A DNA stretch of 31,088 nucleotides from CAYNST01 sp964399955 (GCA_964399955.1 CAYNST010000032.1:1-31088), one strand, 5' to 3'; numbered from the stretch's first letter, positions 7,509 through 15,667 are shown. Made by a program: numbers and translations. The notes: a model not told the origin generated them from the letters alone.

Positions 7509-7832
7509 TTATGTGCTGCCCGTCGAGCAGGCAAGACCGTTGTTGTACACACACTCATAGTGTTGCACTTCAGGAAAGGGCTGGTAAAAGTGATGCAGCA
7601 GTTGGCGCCACTGCTGGTATTCCGCCGTGCCTCTGAAACCCTGAGTGTGATCCTCCAGCGTTTGCCAGTTCACCAGCAATATATAGCGGTTACCTTGCTC
7701 AAGGCAGCGCTGCAACTGATGGGAAACATAGCCACGCATGCTGCAAAGGATTTTTTGTGCCTGGCCAAACGCGGCCTCAAACTGCGCTTCCTGCCCCCGT
7801 TTCACATCCAGTACCGCCACTTCCAGAATCAT
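7509..7832 (-). CDS. Antibiotic biosynthesis monooxygenase (ABM)-fold protein
   Basis: A 107-residue single-domain protein with the ABM ferredoxin-like pattern: N-terminal strand 'MILEVAVLDVKRGQEAQFEAAF' region, then 'RGYVSHQLQRCLEQGNRYIL', 'VNWQTLEDHTQGFRGTAEYQ' and 'WRQLLHHFYQPFPEVQHYE'. Members are dimeric and include quinol and haem-degrading monooxygenases as well as many of unknown substrate. The start at 7832 is set by a GGAG about nine bases upstream and by the family N-terminus; an upstream ATG at 7916 adds 28 residues without support. It is convergent with the lipoprotein gene and diverges from the chemoreceptor gene. Confidence 0.82.
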   Translation of the reverse strand: MILEVAVLDVKRGQEAQFEAAFGQAQKILCSMRGYVSHQLQRCLEQGNRYILLVNWQTLEDHTQGFRGTAEYQQWRQLLHHFYQPFPEVQHYECVYNNGLACSTGST

Positions 7833-8011
7833 GGTCTGCTCCAACTTGGTTTTTTGCTCCTGCACGCAAGGCTTCGGACCCCGCCGCAAAGTGTCCAGCC
7901 CAGAGGCTTGATACAAACCCGGTCTGCTGGCTGGCCGCCGGGATGTCGACTAGACTTCGGGGATTGCTCAAACAGTCGCCGTTGGCCCAGTGAGAAGTCG
8001 AGACAGCCGCA

Positions 8012-9577
8012 ATGAGGAAAAAGTTACCCGTTACCGACCGTGAAATCCCGGTAACCCCTGGACGCTTCATCGTCTCCAGTACCACCAAAAAAGGTGTGAT
8101 TACCAGCGTCAACGACGAATTCTGCACCGTGAGTGGATACCTGCGCGAGGAGCTGCTGGGCCAGGCCCACAACCTGGTGCGCCACCCCGATATGCCCGCA
8201 GCCGCGTTTGAAACACTGTGGCAGGATCTCAAGGCCGGGCGTTCGTGGATGGGCATTGTCAAAAACCGATGTAAGGACGGCTCCTATTACTGGGTGGACG
8301 CTTTTGTCAGCCCACTCAAGGAAGATGGCCACATTGTGGGCTATGAGTCTGTGCGCTGTACAGCAGAGCCTGCGCGGGTCAGGCGTGCCCAAACGGTCTA
8401 CGCGCGCCTCAATGCCGGCAAATCACCGCTGCCGCCTGGCCTGCGGCTGATACCCAGCAACCTGCTTCAGTTGAGCGCCACAGCCTTGTCCAGCGCCCTG
8501 ACCGTGCTGGGCCTGGCGCTGGTGTCCGGCACAAACCCGCTGCCGGCGACGGCACTGATGGTTACGGCCGGCCTTACGGCGCCACTGCTGTTTTGGGTGG
8601 GCCGGCGCCTGCGCGCAGCAAGCACCGCCCAGGCGTCCTCCAGCGACAGCCTCAACCACTATATTTACACCGGTGGGCTTGGCCAGCAGGCCCAGGCGGC
8701 CTATCAGCAACTGTTTTACCAGGGCCAGCTGCGCACTGTTCTGCGCTCACTGGAGTGTTCATCGTCACAAGTTGCCGATGGCGCCGCATTTGCACAAACG
8801 CAGGCGCACAACAGCGCCCAGGTAATGGACCAGCAGCGCGAGGAAGTGGGCGGCATTGCCAGCGCCATGCAGCAGGTCAACAGCAGCGTGCAGGAGGTGG
8901 CCAGGAACATTTCACAGACATCGGAAGCCGCGCGCGAAGTCAGCCTGCAGGCTAAACACGGGGAAGAGGTGGTGGACAATGCCATTACCGCCATTCAACG
9001 GCTGTGCGCCGAAGTGGCCAATGCGCGGGAAATCATTCAAGGGCTGGCCAGTGACACTGCGGATATCGGCAAAATGACGGCCACCATCAAAGATATAGCG
9101 GACCAGACCAACCTGCTGGCCCTGAATGCCGCCATTGAGGCGGCCAGAGCCGGCGAGGCCGGGCGGGGCTTTGCCGTGGTTGCCAGCGAGGTACGCAGCC
9201 TTGCCACCCGCACCCAACAAACCACCGACGATATCGACAGCATCATTCAGCACCTGCGCGACACCACATTGCGGGCGGTGTCCACCATGGACAGCAGCCA
9301 CCAGCTGGCGGAAGGCAGTGTGGCCTCTGTGAACGAGGCAGGCCGAGCCATCCGACATATCTGTCAGCAGATAAGCTCAATTGAACAAGCGGTATTGCAA
9401 ATTGCCGCCGCCGCAGAGCAGCAGTCGCAAGTGGCAGAGATAATCAATCGCTCCATTGAGAATATTGCCGTTCAGTCCGAGCAAACCACCCGCAACGCAG
9501 ATGCCGTCACCAACGCCTGTGACCAACTAAGCCTGCAGGCGGCCGAGCAGCGCAATTTGGCCAAACGGTTTTTCTAA
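8012..9577 (+). CDS. PAS-containing methyl-accepting chemotaxis protein, Aer type
   Basis: A 521-residue chemoreceptor laid out like the aerotaxis receptor Aer. A PAS domain fills about residues 10-120 ('GVITSVNDEFCTVSGYLREE', 'LVRHPDMPAAAFETLWQDL', 'KDGSYYWVDAFVSPL'). Two adjacent hydrophobic segments follow (about 155-195) with almost no periplasmic loop. The cytoplasmic coiled-coil signalling domain contains the conserved hairpin tip 'IADQTNLLALNAAIEAARAG' and 'GRGFAVVASEVRSLA'. Aer proteins bind FAD in the PAS domain and report redox or energy state to CheA/CheW. There is no C-terminal NWETF-type pentapeptide, so adaptation would rely on other receptors. The ribosome binding site is weak (GAGAAG about 14 bases upstream). 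No che genes are nearby, so it is an orphan receptor. Confidence 0.92.
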   Translation: MRKKLPVTDREIPVTPGRFIVSSTTKKGVITSVNDEFCTVSGYLREELLGQAHNLVRHPDMPAAAFETLWQDLKAGRSWMGIVKNRCKDGSYYWVDAFVSPLKEDGHIVGYESVRCTAEPARVRRAQTVYARLNAGKSPLPPGLRLIPSNLLQLSATALSSALTVLGLALVSGTNPLPATALMVTAGLTAPLLFWVGRRLRAASTAQASSSDSLNHYIYTGGLGQQAQAAYQQLFYQGQLRTVLRSLECSSSQVADGAAFAQTQAHNSAQVMDQQREEVGGIASAMQQVNSSVQEVARNISQTSEAAREVSLQAKHGEEVVDNAITAIQRLCAEVANAREIIQGLASDTADIGKMTATIKDIADQTNLLALNAAIEAARAGEAGRGFAVVASEVRSLATRTQQTTDDIDSIIQHLRDTTLRAVSTMDSSHQLAEGSVASVNEAGRAIRHICQQISSIEQAVLQIAAAAEQQSQVAEIINRSIENIAVQSEQTTRNADAVTNACDQLSLQAAEQRNLAKRFF

Positions 9578-9610
9578 CCGGCGCATAGGCTTGCCGTGAG
9601 GCAGCCGCAT

Positions 9611-9636
9611 GCGGTGGCGTCTTCAGTCGCCACCGC
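9611..9636. terminator. Shared hairpin between convergent genes
   Basis: GCGGTGGCG (9611-9619) pairs perfectly with CGCCACCGC (9628-9636) around an eight-base loop. The stop codon of the minus-strand gene (9623-9625) lies within the loop, so the 3' end of that gene forms half of the stem. There is no T-tract on the plus side; it may act bidirectionally. Confidence 0.5.
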
Positions 9637-9973
9637 CCCCCTCGCCGCTATCATCGGAGCCGGAGCCCAACAGATCGTGGAACTGCCAACCCAGATCAAA
9701 ACCCCATTCGCCGGCCCTACTTCTGCCACCCGATAACCCGGCCATAACAAAGCCGAGCAGCATCAGCAGGCCGAGAAGAAGTGAAAAGCCATGATGAAAG
9801 CCGAAGGCGCTGGAGCCAAGCAACAGCAGCAAGCCCGCGCTGCTTGGGCTGAAATACAGGCGGCGCGCCAGCAGGCCACCGACAGAAAAAACAACGAGCC
9901 CCGCAAACAGCTCATTGCGGTAGAGCATCATTAAACCCAGCACAACGGCCAGATAGCCAACAGCCCTCAACAT
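9623..9973 (-). CDS. Small membrane protein with acidic Gly-rich tail
   Basis: A 116-residue protein I cannot assign to a family. It has about three or four hydrophobic segments ('AVGYLAVVLGLMMLY', 'LFAGLVVFSVGGLLA', 'AGLLLLLGSSAFGF', 'GFSLLLGLLMLLGFVMAGL') and ends in a hydrophilic tail with 'SGSDDSGEGGGGD'. The start at 9973 is preceded by AGGAG at good spacing; a further upstream start at 10042 would put a Cys/Pro-rich stretch before the first membrane segment. It diverges from the TonB-dependent receptor gene and is convergent with the chemoreceptor. Confidence 0.7.
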   Translation of the reverse strand: MLRAVGYLAVVLGLMMLYRNELFAGLVVFSVGGLLARRLYFSPSSAGLLLLLGSSAFGFHHGFSLLLGLLMLLGFVMAGLSGGRSRAGEWGFDLGWQFHDLLGSGSDDSGEGGGGD

Positions 9974-10312
9974 GCGCGCTCCTGATTCGTGACCCGGGGC
10001 GCAAACAGCGCCGGGGCAGAAGTCCCAGTCCAAGCTTTGCAACTATCAAGTTCACCCACCTCATCTTCACAGCTACAGGATGAGCGGTATAGTTACCAAA
10101 CCTTTATTTATTGCTCCAACTGATGGTAGCACGAGCCCCGGGCGCTTTCGCAGATGGCGTAGGTTAGCTCCGCTTTTGAGCAGCTCCTGGCTGTACCTCG
10201 CGCGGCTGGCGCGCTATGATCGGCCGCGTTGCTGCATGCGGGTCACAGGCCGGTGAAAGATGATGGATCAGGCCTTCCCGTGGCCACTGCAACCCCCCAA
10301 TGTCCTCCGAGT
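9974..10312. other. Divergent intergenic region before the TonB-dependent receptor gene
   Basis: The 339-base gap contains a good sigma-70-like promoter (10066-10093, listed separately), which would leave an untranslated leader of about 210 bases. A short GC stem, GCGCG at 10200-10204 with CGCGC at 10210-10214, lies in that leader. No gene is visible. Confidence 0.4.
10066..10093 (+). promoter_or_regulatory. Sigma-70-like promoter for the TonB-dependent receptor
   Basis: TTCACA (10066-10071, 5 of 6 to TTGACA) and TATAGT (10088-10093, 5 of 6 to TATAAT) are separated by 16 bases. The orientation points to the receptor gene at 10313. Confidence 0.45.
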
Positions 10313-12370
10313 ATGATCATGCCTTATTCCCGCACGGCCTTTGCGCTGATTTTAGCCATCTTGCCCTTTAGCCACAGTCTCGCCCAGCCGAATGAAGCCG
10401 AAGCAGAGCCGGATGCTGTACTTCAGGAAACCGTGCGGGTAATTGGCAGTCGCAAAGGCACCTACACCGTGGTCACCGAGGACACGCAGAAATTACTGGA
10501 AATGCCGGGCACCCTGGGCGACCCGCTGGGGGCCATATCCGCCCTGCCGGGGGTGATCAGCCCAGCCTCTGGCGGTGCACCTGCAGTGCGCGGGTCGTCG
10601 CCCAGGGACAACCGTTATTACATTGACGGCATGCCGGCGGGCTATATTTTTCACCAGTTCAATACCTCCATTCTGGACGAAAACGTGGTGCAGGATTTTC
10701 AGTTGTATTCTGCGGGCTTTGGTGCGCAATACTCCGACGCCACCGGAGCGGTGTTTGATATACGCCTGCGCGACCCGAGTGAGGGCGCGCTGCAAACCAC
10801 CATTACCGCCTCCTTGTTGCGCGCCGGCTTTTTGGTAGAGGGCGGTGTAAGTGAAAATTCGGAGTTTTACCTGTCGGCGCGCATGGGCCTGTTGCAGTTT
10901 TTTTTCCCAACCGATGACGAGCCCGACGAAAACGGCTTCCGCATCCAGTCGCCGCCGGAAGACAGCGATTATGTCTTTAAATATGTGTGGGCGCCGGATG
11001 CGGGCAAGCTCAGCATCAATCTGGTGGGCGCACGGGATTACGGCGCGGTGGAATTTACCGATCAGTCCGATTTTGCCGCCCAAAACCCGGATTTTGCCGG
11101 CGAAGCCGAACTTGAAAAAACCTTTCACAGCCAGAGCCTGAGCTGGCTGCAGACGACGGACTCCGGCGTAGAGATGAGCCTGAGCCTGGGGCAGTACATC
11201 GACAACAGCCATTTGCGCTGGGGCGAGGACTACTTTCAACGCCTGGAGCTAGAAAGCCGGCTGGCGCGTGCGCAGCTGTCGGTGCCCATCAGCGCCCAAC
11301 ACACTCTGGTGGCCGGTGCGGACCTGGACCGCGCACGCTTTGACTACAGCACCCGCTCTGTTCTTTTTGTGTGCACGGAATTTGACCCCAGTTGCCAGGA
11401 CGGGCGCGGCGATACCATCAGCGATGCCCGCCGCGTGAGGGTAGTACAGACCACCGCCTACCTCATCGACCGCTGGCAGATCACACCACAGCTTAATTTG
11501 GAGTCCGGCTTGCAGTGGCACCGCAACGACTATTCCGATGAGCAATTTGTGCATCCGCGAGTGTCTCTGGCGTGGGACTTTCTGCCGAATGTTACCCTTA
11601 CCAGCTCCGCCGGCCGCTACAACCGCTTCCCTGATCTGCAAAACGTACTGCCGGTTATTGGCAACCCCGCCCTCGCCTCACAAACTGCGCGGCATTATAC
11701 CCTGGGGCTGCGGGGAGACCTGGCCCGTCACTGGAACTGGAGCGCCGAGATCTACCAAAAAACCTTAAGCAACCTGCCCCTGGCCCTGAATGCGGCCCAG
11801 CCGGACGCCGAACAGCTCTACAGCAATGATGTGGCGGGCGAGGCGCGCGGCCTGGATCTGTTCCTCAACCGCAACCTGGCCAATAACTGGTATGGCTGGC
11901 TGGCGCTAAGTTATTCCGAAAGTGAGCGCACCAATTTGCGCACCGGCGAGACCCGCAATTATGCGTTGGACACGCCCCTGGTGTTCAATTTGGTGGCCAA
12001 TTACCGTCTGTCCCGTTTGTGGGATATTGGCGGGCGTTTCACCGTCAAGAGTGGCGAGGCCGACACCAGCATCATCGGCATCAAAGACAACCCTCAGTTC
12101 CCCGGGCGATACCTGCCGGTCTATTCCTCCAACGTCAACGGCGACCGGCTGCCCACTTACAGCCGTCTGGATCTGCGCCTCAACCGGGAAACCCAAATCT
12201 TTGGCCGCGACGGCAAGGTGTTTATTGATATCCTGAATTTACTGGGCAGAAAGAACATCAATTCCAGAGAACTGGATTACGACCGCGTCAACCAAACCGG
12301 CGAGTTGCATATCAAAAAAGAGGGAGACCTGGGCCGCATTGCATCTATTGGATTTTCGGTGAGCTTTTGA
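10313..12370 (+). CDS. TonB-dependent outer-membrane receptor
   Basis: A 685-residue protein with a signal peptide (about 3-25, 'MPYSRTAFALILAILPFSHS'). A TonB-box-like 'ETVRVIGSR' is followed by a plug domain (about 50-150; 'ISALPGV', 'GAPAVRGSSPRDNRYYIDGM', 'FGAQYSDATGAVFDI'). The rest is a 22-strand-type beta-barrel ending in 'SIGFSVSF', with the C-terminal Phe usual for outer-membrane proteins. These receptors import siderophores, cobalamin or, in polysaccharide degraders, oligosaccharides, powered by TonB-ExbB-ExbD. Nothing nearby fixes the substrate: there is no Fur-type regulator, siderophore gene or glycoside hydrolase. At about 685 residues it is on the short side. ATG 10313 or 10319 could be used; neither has a strong ribosome binding site. 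Confidence 0.88.
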   Translation: MIMPYSRTAFALILAILPFSHSLAQPNEAEAEPDAVLQETVRVIGSRKGTYTVVTEDTQKLLEMPGTLGDPLGAISALPGVISPASGGAPAVRGSSPRDNRYYIDGMPAGYIFHQFNTSILDENVVQDFQLYSAGFGAQYSDATGAVFDIRLRDPSEGALQTTITASLLRAGFLVEGGVSENSEFYLSARMGLLQFFFPTDDEPDENGFRIQSPPEDSDYVFKYVWAPDAGKLSINLVGARDYGAVEFTDQSDFAAQNPDFAGEAELEKTFHSQSLSWLQTTDSGVEMSLSLGQYIDNSHLRWGEDYFQRLELESRLARAQLSVPISAQHTLVAGADLDRARFDYSTRSVLFVCTEFDPSCQDGRGDTISDARRVRVVQTTAYLIDRWQITPQLNLESGLQWHRNDYSDEQFVHPRVSLAWDFLPNVTLTSSAGRYNRFPDLQNVLPVIGNPALASQTARHYTLGLRGDLARHWNWSAEIYQKTLSNLPLALNAAQPDAEQLYSNDVAGEARGLDLFLNRNLANNWYGWLALSYSESERTNLRTGETRNYALDTPLVFNLVANYRLSRLWDIGGRFTVKSGEADTSIIGIKDNPQFPGRYLPVYSSNVNGDRLPTYSRLDLRLNRETQIFGRDGKVFIDILNLLGRKNINSRELDYDRVNQTGELHIKKEGDLGRIASIGFSVSF

Positions 12371-12717
12371 GGTGATGGCCGAAAATGCCTGGCAGGTTCG
12401 GCGACTGCTTTGGCCGCTAATTTCAGCGCTGCCGCAATAGTTGCCTATAGCCGCCGTTGCAGGCATAAATTGTGCGATGACCAACAACCCTATACGCCCC
12501 CCGTGTGCCAGCCTGGCCGCTAGAAAAGTCAGGCGCAGCGACAGTGCTCGTACCACGCTAGCCACCCCGCCCTTTTTGCCTATCAACGGCAATAGCACCG
12601 GAGCTGTCTCAGCCGCGTAAGAGTGTCTCTGAGGCCGTATTCAATTGGAGCGGACGGCGAATCAACCCCCACGACCAGGAGAGCCTATGTCGGGTCACCC
12701 CCCTCTGGATTTAACCA
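12371..12717. other. Leader region of the glycosyltransferase gene
   Basis: This 347-base gap follows the receptor stop. It holds a weak promoter candidate, TTGCCT (12441-12446) with CATAAA (12464-12469) at 17-base spacing, each 4 of 6 to consensus. Near its 3' end is the small leader ORF starting at 12687. I see no convincing terminator for the receptor gene. Confidence 0.3.
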
Positions 12718-12725
12718 ATGCCTAG
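12687..12725 (+). CDS. Possible 12-residue leader peptide
   Basis: An ATG at 12687 with a well-placed AGGAG (about 12677-12681) opens a 12-codon frame, 'MSGHPPLDLTNA', ending in TAG at 12723-12725. It overlaps the ATG of the glycosyltransferase gene (12718) in another frame. The good ribosome binding site belongs to this short frame, while the downstream gene has only a distant GGA. Translation of the peptide could therefore deliver ribosomes to the downstream start. It may equally be that the downstream gene has a misjudged start. Confidence 0.35.
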   Translation: MSGHPPLDLTNA

Positions 12726-13650
12726 CGTGCAGCTCAAACAAACCGGAGCAAAGCCCAGGCAGGCTACAGACGCAGCTACCGGCCGGGGTAAAGTGGCGGG
12801 CACAACAGGCCTGCGGTCTGCCCGCAGTAACTCGCAGGCTAAGCCGTTGATTATCAGCCTGACCTCCTACCATAAACGGTTTGCATCACTGCTGCGCACC
12901 CTGAACACGCTGGATGGCCAGTCGTTTACCGGGGATTACAGCATTCAGGTACATCTGTCAGAGGAGGACCTGAGCCTTGCCCCCCAATTCCGTGCCGTGT
13001 TTGATCAACTGCAGCAAGGCAGCGGCCGAATTCGCTTTTTTTACCACCCGGAAAATTTGCGCTCCTATAAAAAATATTATTATTCGTTATTGCACCACCC
13101 GCAGGCCGTTATTGTAACCACTGACGACGACGTCCTGTATCCGGCAAACTGGTTGAGCGGATTGGTTGAAAAACACCGGCAAATGCCGGGGTGCATTGTC
13201 TGCTACAGGGGGCACTACATGGAGAGCCGTAACGGTCGGTTCAAAAAATACCTCCGTATGATGTTCAGCAGAAGAGCCTGCAGAGAGTCCAGTCTTTGGC
13301 TTCTACCCACCGGCGTCAGCGGGGTTCTTTACCCCCCCGGCGCGCTGGACCGGGCTATTGCGCTGGACAAAGCCCGCTTTATGGCGCTTGCCCCCAAGGC
13401 AGACGACTTCTGGTTGAAACTTGCCTCACTGGCCAATAAAACGCCGTGCGTCAGGGTCTTCACTAACAATACGCGCTTCCCTCACGTGCCCTTCACCCAA
13501 TTTAACGCACTCACCTGGCACAACGCAGCCCTCGGTGAAAATGACCGGGTGCTGCGAGTAATCACTGAGCGCTACCCACGTGTTTTTGACCTGCTGCACA
13601 AGCCCCCGGGCCGGGATGCCGGCGTTGCAACTGAAGAGCGCTGCGTCTGA
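12718..13650 (+). CDS. Glycosyltransferase-like protein (GT-A fold)
   Basis: A 310-residue protein. The first 40 residues are basic and poorly conserved in appearance. From residue 41 the pattern is that of a GT-A nucleotide-sugar glycosyltransferase: 'LIISLTSYHKRFASLLRTL' (first beta strand and helix), 'IQVHLSEED', and a metal-binding DxD-type motif in 'VIVTTDDDVLYP'. Further conserved-looking blocks are 'PTGVSGVLYPPGAL' and 'APKADDFWLKLASL', the second with an acidic pair typical of an acceptor-side catalytic region. No membrane segment or signal peptide is present, so it probably acts on the cytoplasmic face, on a surface polysaccharide or LPS. No other polysaccharide genes lie beside it, so the substrate is open. 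Start choice is uncertain (see the overlapping leader ORF). Confidence 0.75.
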   Translation: MPSVQLKQTGAKPRQATDAATGRGKVAGTTGLRSARSNSQAKPLIISLTSYHKRFASLLRTLNTLDGQSFTGDYSIQVHLSEEDLSLAPQFRAVFDQLQQGSGRIRFFYHPENLRSYKKYYYSLLHHPQAVIVTTDDDVLYPANWLSGLVEKHRQMPGCIVCYRGHYMESRNGRFKKYLRMMFSRRACRESSLWLLPTGVSGVLYPPGALDRAIALDKARFMALAPKADDFWLKLASLANKTPCVRVFTNNTRFPHVPFTQFNALTWHNAALGENDRVLRVITERYPRVFDLLHKPPGRDAGVATEERCV

Positions 13651-13704
13651 TACGCCAATCGGCATCACCGGTCCGGCCTTGTGCCACTGCCCCTCACGGT
13701 GGCC

Positions 13705-13728
13705 AAAATTGTGCGGCAAAACAATTTT
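13705..13728. terminator. AT-rich hairpin after the glycosyltransferase gene
   Basis: AAAATTGT (13705-13712) pairs perfectly with ACAATTTT (13721-13728) around an eight-base loop. On the plus strand the stem ends in TTTT followed by CATTATT, so it could end transcription, though the stem is weak in GC. It lies 54 bases past the glycosyltransferase stop. Confidence 0.4.
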
Positions 13729-13755
13729 CATTATTCCGCCTGGCCACGGCTTTTT

Positions 13756-13968
13756 GTAACTGTTCTGCTCATCCGGTAACTGTGCCGATTGCACCGGGAT
13801 TTGTGCAGAGCAAGGCAAAAAAGTGAGTTTACGCGGCCAAATACGCCGCACTTCTTTTGCCCCCCCCTATTGGGGCCGGCTTGCAGGCGTTTCATCCTGT
13901 TCCTGACTGGATGCTGACCATTCATAAAAGCAGCTAGAGGAAAATTCGGGCGTGAGCTGAACAGTTAC
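13756..13968. repeat. 213-base element with terminal inverted repeats
   Basis: The left end GTAACTGTTCTGCTCA (13756-13771) is the reverse complement of the right end TGAGCTGAACAGTTAC (13953-13968) at 15 of 16 positions. Directly outside lie GGCTTTTT (13748-13755) and GGTTTTTT (13969-13976), a direct octamer pair with 7 of 8 identical, as a target-site duplication would give. A second GTAACTGT occurs at 13776-13783. No ORF is inside, and part of its interior is shared with 5125-5155. This fits a MITE-like non-autonomous element; a regulatory or structural repeat is the alternative. Confidence 0.55.
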
Positions 13969-13989
13969 GGTTTTTTAGAGGCTAGTGTT

Positions 13990-14943
13990 ATGGAATACAA
14001 AGACTATTACCAACTGCTGGGCGTTCCGCGCAGTGCAACGCAAGACGACATCAAGCGCGCGTACCGCAAGCTGGCGCGCAAGTACCATCCCGACGTCAGC
14101 AAGGAGGCCAACGCCGAGGAGCACTTCAAAGAGTTAAGCGAAGCCTACGAGGCACTGAAAGACCCGGAAAAACGCGCAGCCTACGACCAGTTGGGTGCCA
14201 ACTGGCAGGCGGGGCAGGATTTTCGGCCGCCGCCGGATTGGAGCCAGGGCTTCGAGTTTGACGGGGGTGGATACACCGGCGCCAATGCCGAGCACTTCAG
14301 CGATTTTTTCGAAAACCTGTTTGGTAAAAGCGGCTTCAGCCATGGCGCCGAGCGTGGCCGTCACGGCAGTTTCAAGGGCAAGGGCGAACACACCCACGCA
14401 CGAATATTCATTGACCTGGAAGACAGCTACACAGGCGCAACACGGGCCATAACGTTGGACCACAGCACCCTGGACAGCAACGGCCGGCCGGTTACCAAGG
14501 CGCGAACCCTGAATGTGAAAATCCCCAGGGGGGTGCAGCCCGGCCAGCAAATCCGCTTGATGGGACAGGGGGAAACCGGCTACGGCGGTGGCGAAGCCGG
14601 CGATTTGTTTCTGGAAGTCGTGTTCCGGCCGCACCCGGTGTTTCAGGTTGAAGGGAAATCTGTGTACGTCAAACTGCCGGTGGCACCCTGGGAGGCGGCA
14701 CTTGGCGCAAAGGTACGTGCTCCGACGCTCACGGGCGCGGTAGAGCTGCAAATTCCGGCGGGCTCACGCACGGGCAGCAAACTGCGCCTGAAGGGGCTTG
14801 GCTTGCCGGCCAAGGAGCCCGGAGACCTGTTCGCGGTGTTGAACCTGGAACTGCCCCCGGCAAAGACTGATGCACAAGTAGCGGCTTACCGCCAGTTCCA
14901 ACAATCGTTCAACTTCGATCCCCGCGCGGGATTGGGAGAGTAA
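13990..14943 (+). CDS. cbpA: CbpA, DnaJ-like co-chaperone (type II)
   Basis: A 317-residue Hsp40 co-chaperone. The J-domain (about 1-70) carries the HPD motif at residues 33-35, which stimulates the DnaK ATPase. A Gly/Phe-containing linker follows ('GFEFDGGGYTGANAEHFSDF', 'FFENLFGKSGF'). The two C-terminal substrate-binding domains (about 135-310) lack the CxxCxGxG zinc finger of DnaJ, which marks it as CbpA. Typical blocks are 'IPRGVQPGQQIRLMGQGE', 'GDLFLEVVFRPHPVF' and 'PAGSRTGSKLRLKGLGLP'. CbpA can replace DnaJ in part and binds curved DNA in E. coli. It is followed, with a one-base overlap, by its modulator gene. A 213-base inverted-repeat element lies 21 bases upstream of its start. Confidence 0.95.
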   Translation: MEYKDYYQLLGVPRSATQDDIKRAYRKLARKYHPDVSKEANAEEHFKELSEAYEALKDPEKRAAYDQLGANWQAGQDFRPPPDWSQGFEFDGGGYTGANAEHFSDFFENLFGKSGFSHGAERGRHGSFKGKGEHTHARIFIDLEDSYTGATRAITLDHSTLDSNGRPVTKARTLNVKIPRGVQPGQQIRLMGQGETGYGGGEAGDLFLEVVFRPHPVFQVEGKSVYVKLPVAPWEAALGAKVRAPTLTGAVELQIPAGSRTGSKLRLKGLGLPAKEPGDLFAVLNLELPPAKTDAQVAAYRQFQQSFNFDPRAGLGE

Positions 14944-15269
14944 TGACTATGACGATCAATCGATACGAACCCCATCTTCTGAGCGAAGAACTTGAACTGA
15001 CACTGGGCGAGCTGTGCCGCGCCTGCCATCTCCCGGCTGAGCATATTCTGGCGCTGGTGGACGAAGGTGTGATTGAGCCACAGACGCCCCATCCCGAGCC
15101 CGCCCGCTGGCGTTTTCAGGCCGTGTGCGTAAAGCGGGTCCACAGGGCCAGCCGGCTTGAGCGGGACTTGGGTATCAATGCCGCCGGTGTGGCTTTGGTG
15201 ATTGAACTACTCGACGAAATAGACCGGCTGCATGCCCGCCTGCAACGGCAGGAGTTGGGCCGGGATTAG
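14943..15269 (+). CDS. cbpM: CbpM, chaperone modulatory protein
   Basis: A 108-residue protein of the CbpM/MerR-like family, the specific inhibitor that binds the CbpA J-domain and blocks its interaction with DnaK. The region 'LTLGELCRACHLPAEHILAL' followed by 'VDEGVIEPQ' is the winged-helix part, and the C-terminal half ('RASRLERDLGINAAGVALVI', 'LLDEIDRLHARLQRQELG') is the conserved helical part. Its ATG shares one base with the cbpA TAA stop, so translation is coupled, as in the conserved cbpAM operon. A second in-frame ATG two codons on is also possible. Confidence 0.93.
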   Translation: MTMTINRYEPHLLSEELELTLGELCRACHLPAEHILALVDEGVIEPQTPHPEPARWRFQAVCVKRVHRASRLERDLGINAAGVALVIELLDEIDRLHARLQRQELGRD

Positions 15270-15294
15270 TTCGCCCAATCACAGCCGGGCGTCG

Positions 15295-15323
15295 CACCGG
15301 CAGGAAGCCGGGGTGATTTTTTT
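15295..15323 (+). terminator. Rho-independent terminator after cbpM
   Basis: CACCGGC (15295-15301) pairs with GCCGGGGTG (15307-15315), with a two-base bulge, followed by A and a run of seven T (15317-15323). It lies 26 bases after the cbpM stop and closes the cbpAM operon. Confidence 0.8.
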
Positions 15324-15667
15324 GCAATCTCCCCGGTTGACCGTTTGCCCAAGGCGCTGCACTGCCAGGATTGTTTGGCCCGGCCACGCCTACATCGCGC
15401 ATCAGGCCAACTGATTCAGGAACAACCTGACTCAACCCCACGCTCAGGCCGGGCTTAACAACCAATGGCTCTAAAATCTGCCTTTTCCATTTTGATTTGT
15501 TGCCTTTGATCCACGGGATTTTTGCACTTCATCACACGCTGCCGCAAATGTTTGTCACTGCCCCAAAAGCTGACTTTACTAAAAGTAACCCAATACCGGT
15601 TGCTCACTTTTACGTCAATTGTTGGCGCTCAGGGTCAAGCGCTGGAGCAGTACCCGAGGAGGTGGCT
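15324..15667. other. Upstream region of the DUF1631 gene
   Basis: The stretch between the cbpM terminator and the GTG at 15668 holds an AT-rich patch at about 15470-15515 and a promoter candidate (15552-15580). The coding frame of the downstream gene is open back to 15497, but that extension lacks a ribosome binding site and does not look conserved. No separate gene is visible. Confidence 0.4.
15552..15580 (+). promoter_or_regulatory. Sigma-70-like promoter for the DUF1631 gene
   Basis: TTGTCA (15552-15557, 5 of 6) and TTTACT (15575-15580, 4 of 6) stand 17 bases apart, about 88 bases before the GTG start at 15668. Confidence 0.4.

Larger units (their letters stand above)
13651..13989. other. 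Intergenic region upstream of cbpA
   Basis: This 339-base gap is filled largely by an AT-rich hairpin (13705-13728) and the inverted-repeat-bounded element at 13756-13968, both listed separately. I did not find a heat-shock sigma-32 promoter of good quality before cbpA. Confidence 0.4.

Noticed and set aside
13776..13783. Second GTAACTGT near the left end of the 213-base element as an alternative element boundary
   Set aside because: The arm beginning at 13756 extends the match to the right end to 15 of 16 bases, while this one stops after eight or so.
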